Source: CAYMST01 sp964393115
GTDB taxonomy: Bacteria; Bacteroidota; Bacteroidia; Cytophagales; Cyclobacteriaceae
Direction: 5' to 3'
Length of the DNA stretch: 7,779 bases
Assembly (NCBI GenBank): GCA_964393115.1
Contig: CAYMST010000227.1
Coordinates: 1 to 7,779, forward strand
Shown here piece after piece: positions 7,779 through 7,779 of this stretch. Each line of letters begins with the position of its first letter. The stretch's first letter is position 1. Made by a program: the position numbers and the translations under genes. Under the pieces are notes generated by a model. The model searched no databases and had not been told where the DNA came from. It saw only the letters and a program-made list of their open reading frames with translations.

Positions 7779-7779
7779 T

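Overview
The window lies entirely inside one giant protein-coding gene. A single + strand frame (codons starting at positions 3, 6, 9 and so on) is open from the first to the last base: 2592 codons with no stop and no credible gene start. Both ends of the gene are outside the window. I see no other gene, RNA gene, mobile element, CRISPR array, promoter or terminator. The shorter open frames on the - strand are shadows of this gene.

The protein is a very acidic, threonine/serine/aspartate-rich chain with only three cysteines and four tryptophans. It is built almost wholly from beta-sandwich (Ig-like or cadherin-like) modules of about 100-130 residues. Left to right: the tail of a cadherin/Ig-like domain (3-170); an Ig-like module ending in a 'TGC' motif (171-485); a larger non-repeated module with an 'RDGG...DGDG' signature and the only cysteine pair (486-1124); a filamin/invasin-type Ig-like module (1125-1442); an SbsA-type Ig-like module (1443-1835); two type I repeats (1836-2540); seven type II repeats (2541-4688); a three-domain unit, type III - long type I - type I, present twice in tandem (4689-5750 and 5751-6800); and three more type I repeats (6801-7778), the last cut by the window edge. 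Most repeats end in a hinge like 'DNTAP' or 'LDKTAP', and nearly all carry a 'D-x-A-G-N' type motif about 15-25 residues before the hinge.

This looks like the stalk of a giant secreted or cell-surface protein, probably an adhesin or matrix protein. The module mix resembles large multidomain surface proteins of marine or environmental Bacteroidota, many of which leave by the type IX secretion system. The host assignment and the secretion route are inference: neither the signal peptide nor the C-terminal sorting domain is in view. No enzyme domain is visible here. The interest lies in the hierarchical duplication history of the repeat array and in the unusual module at 486-1124.
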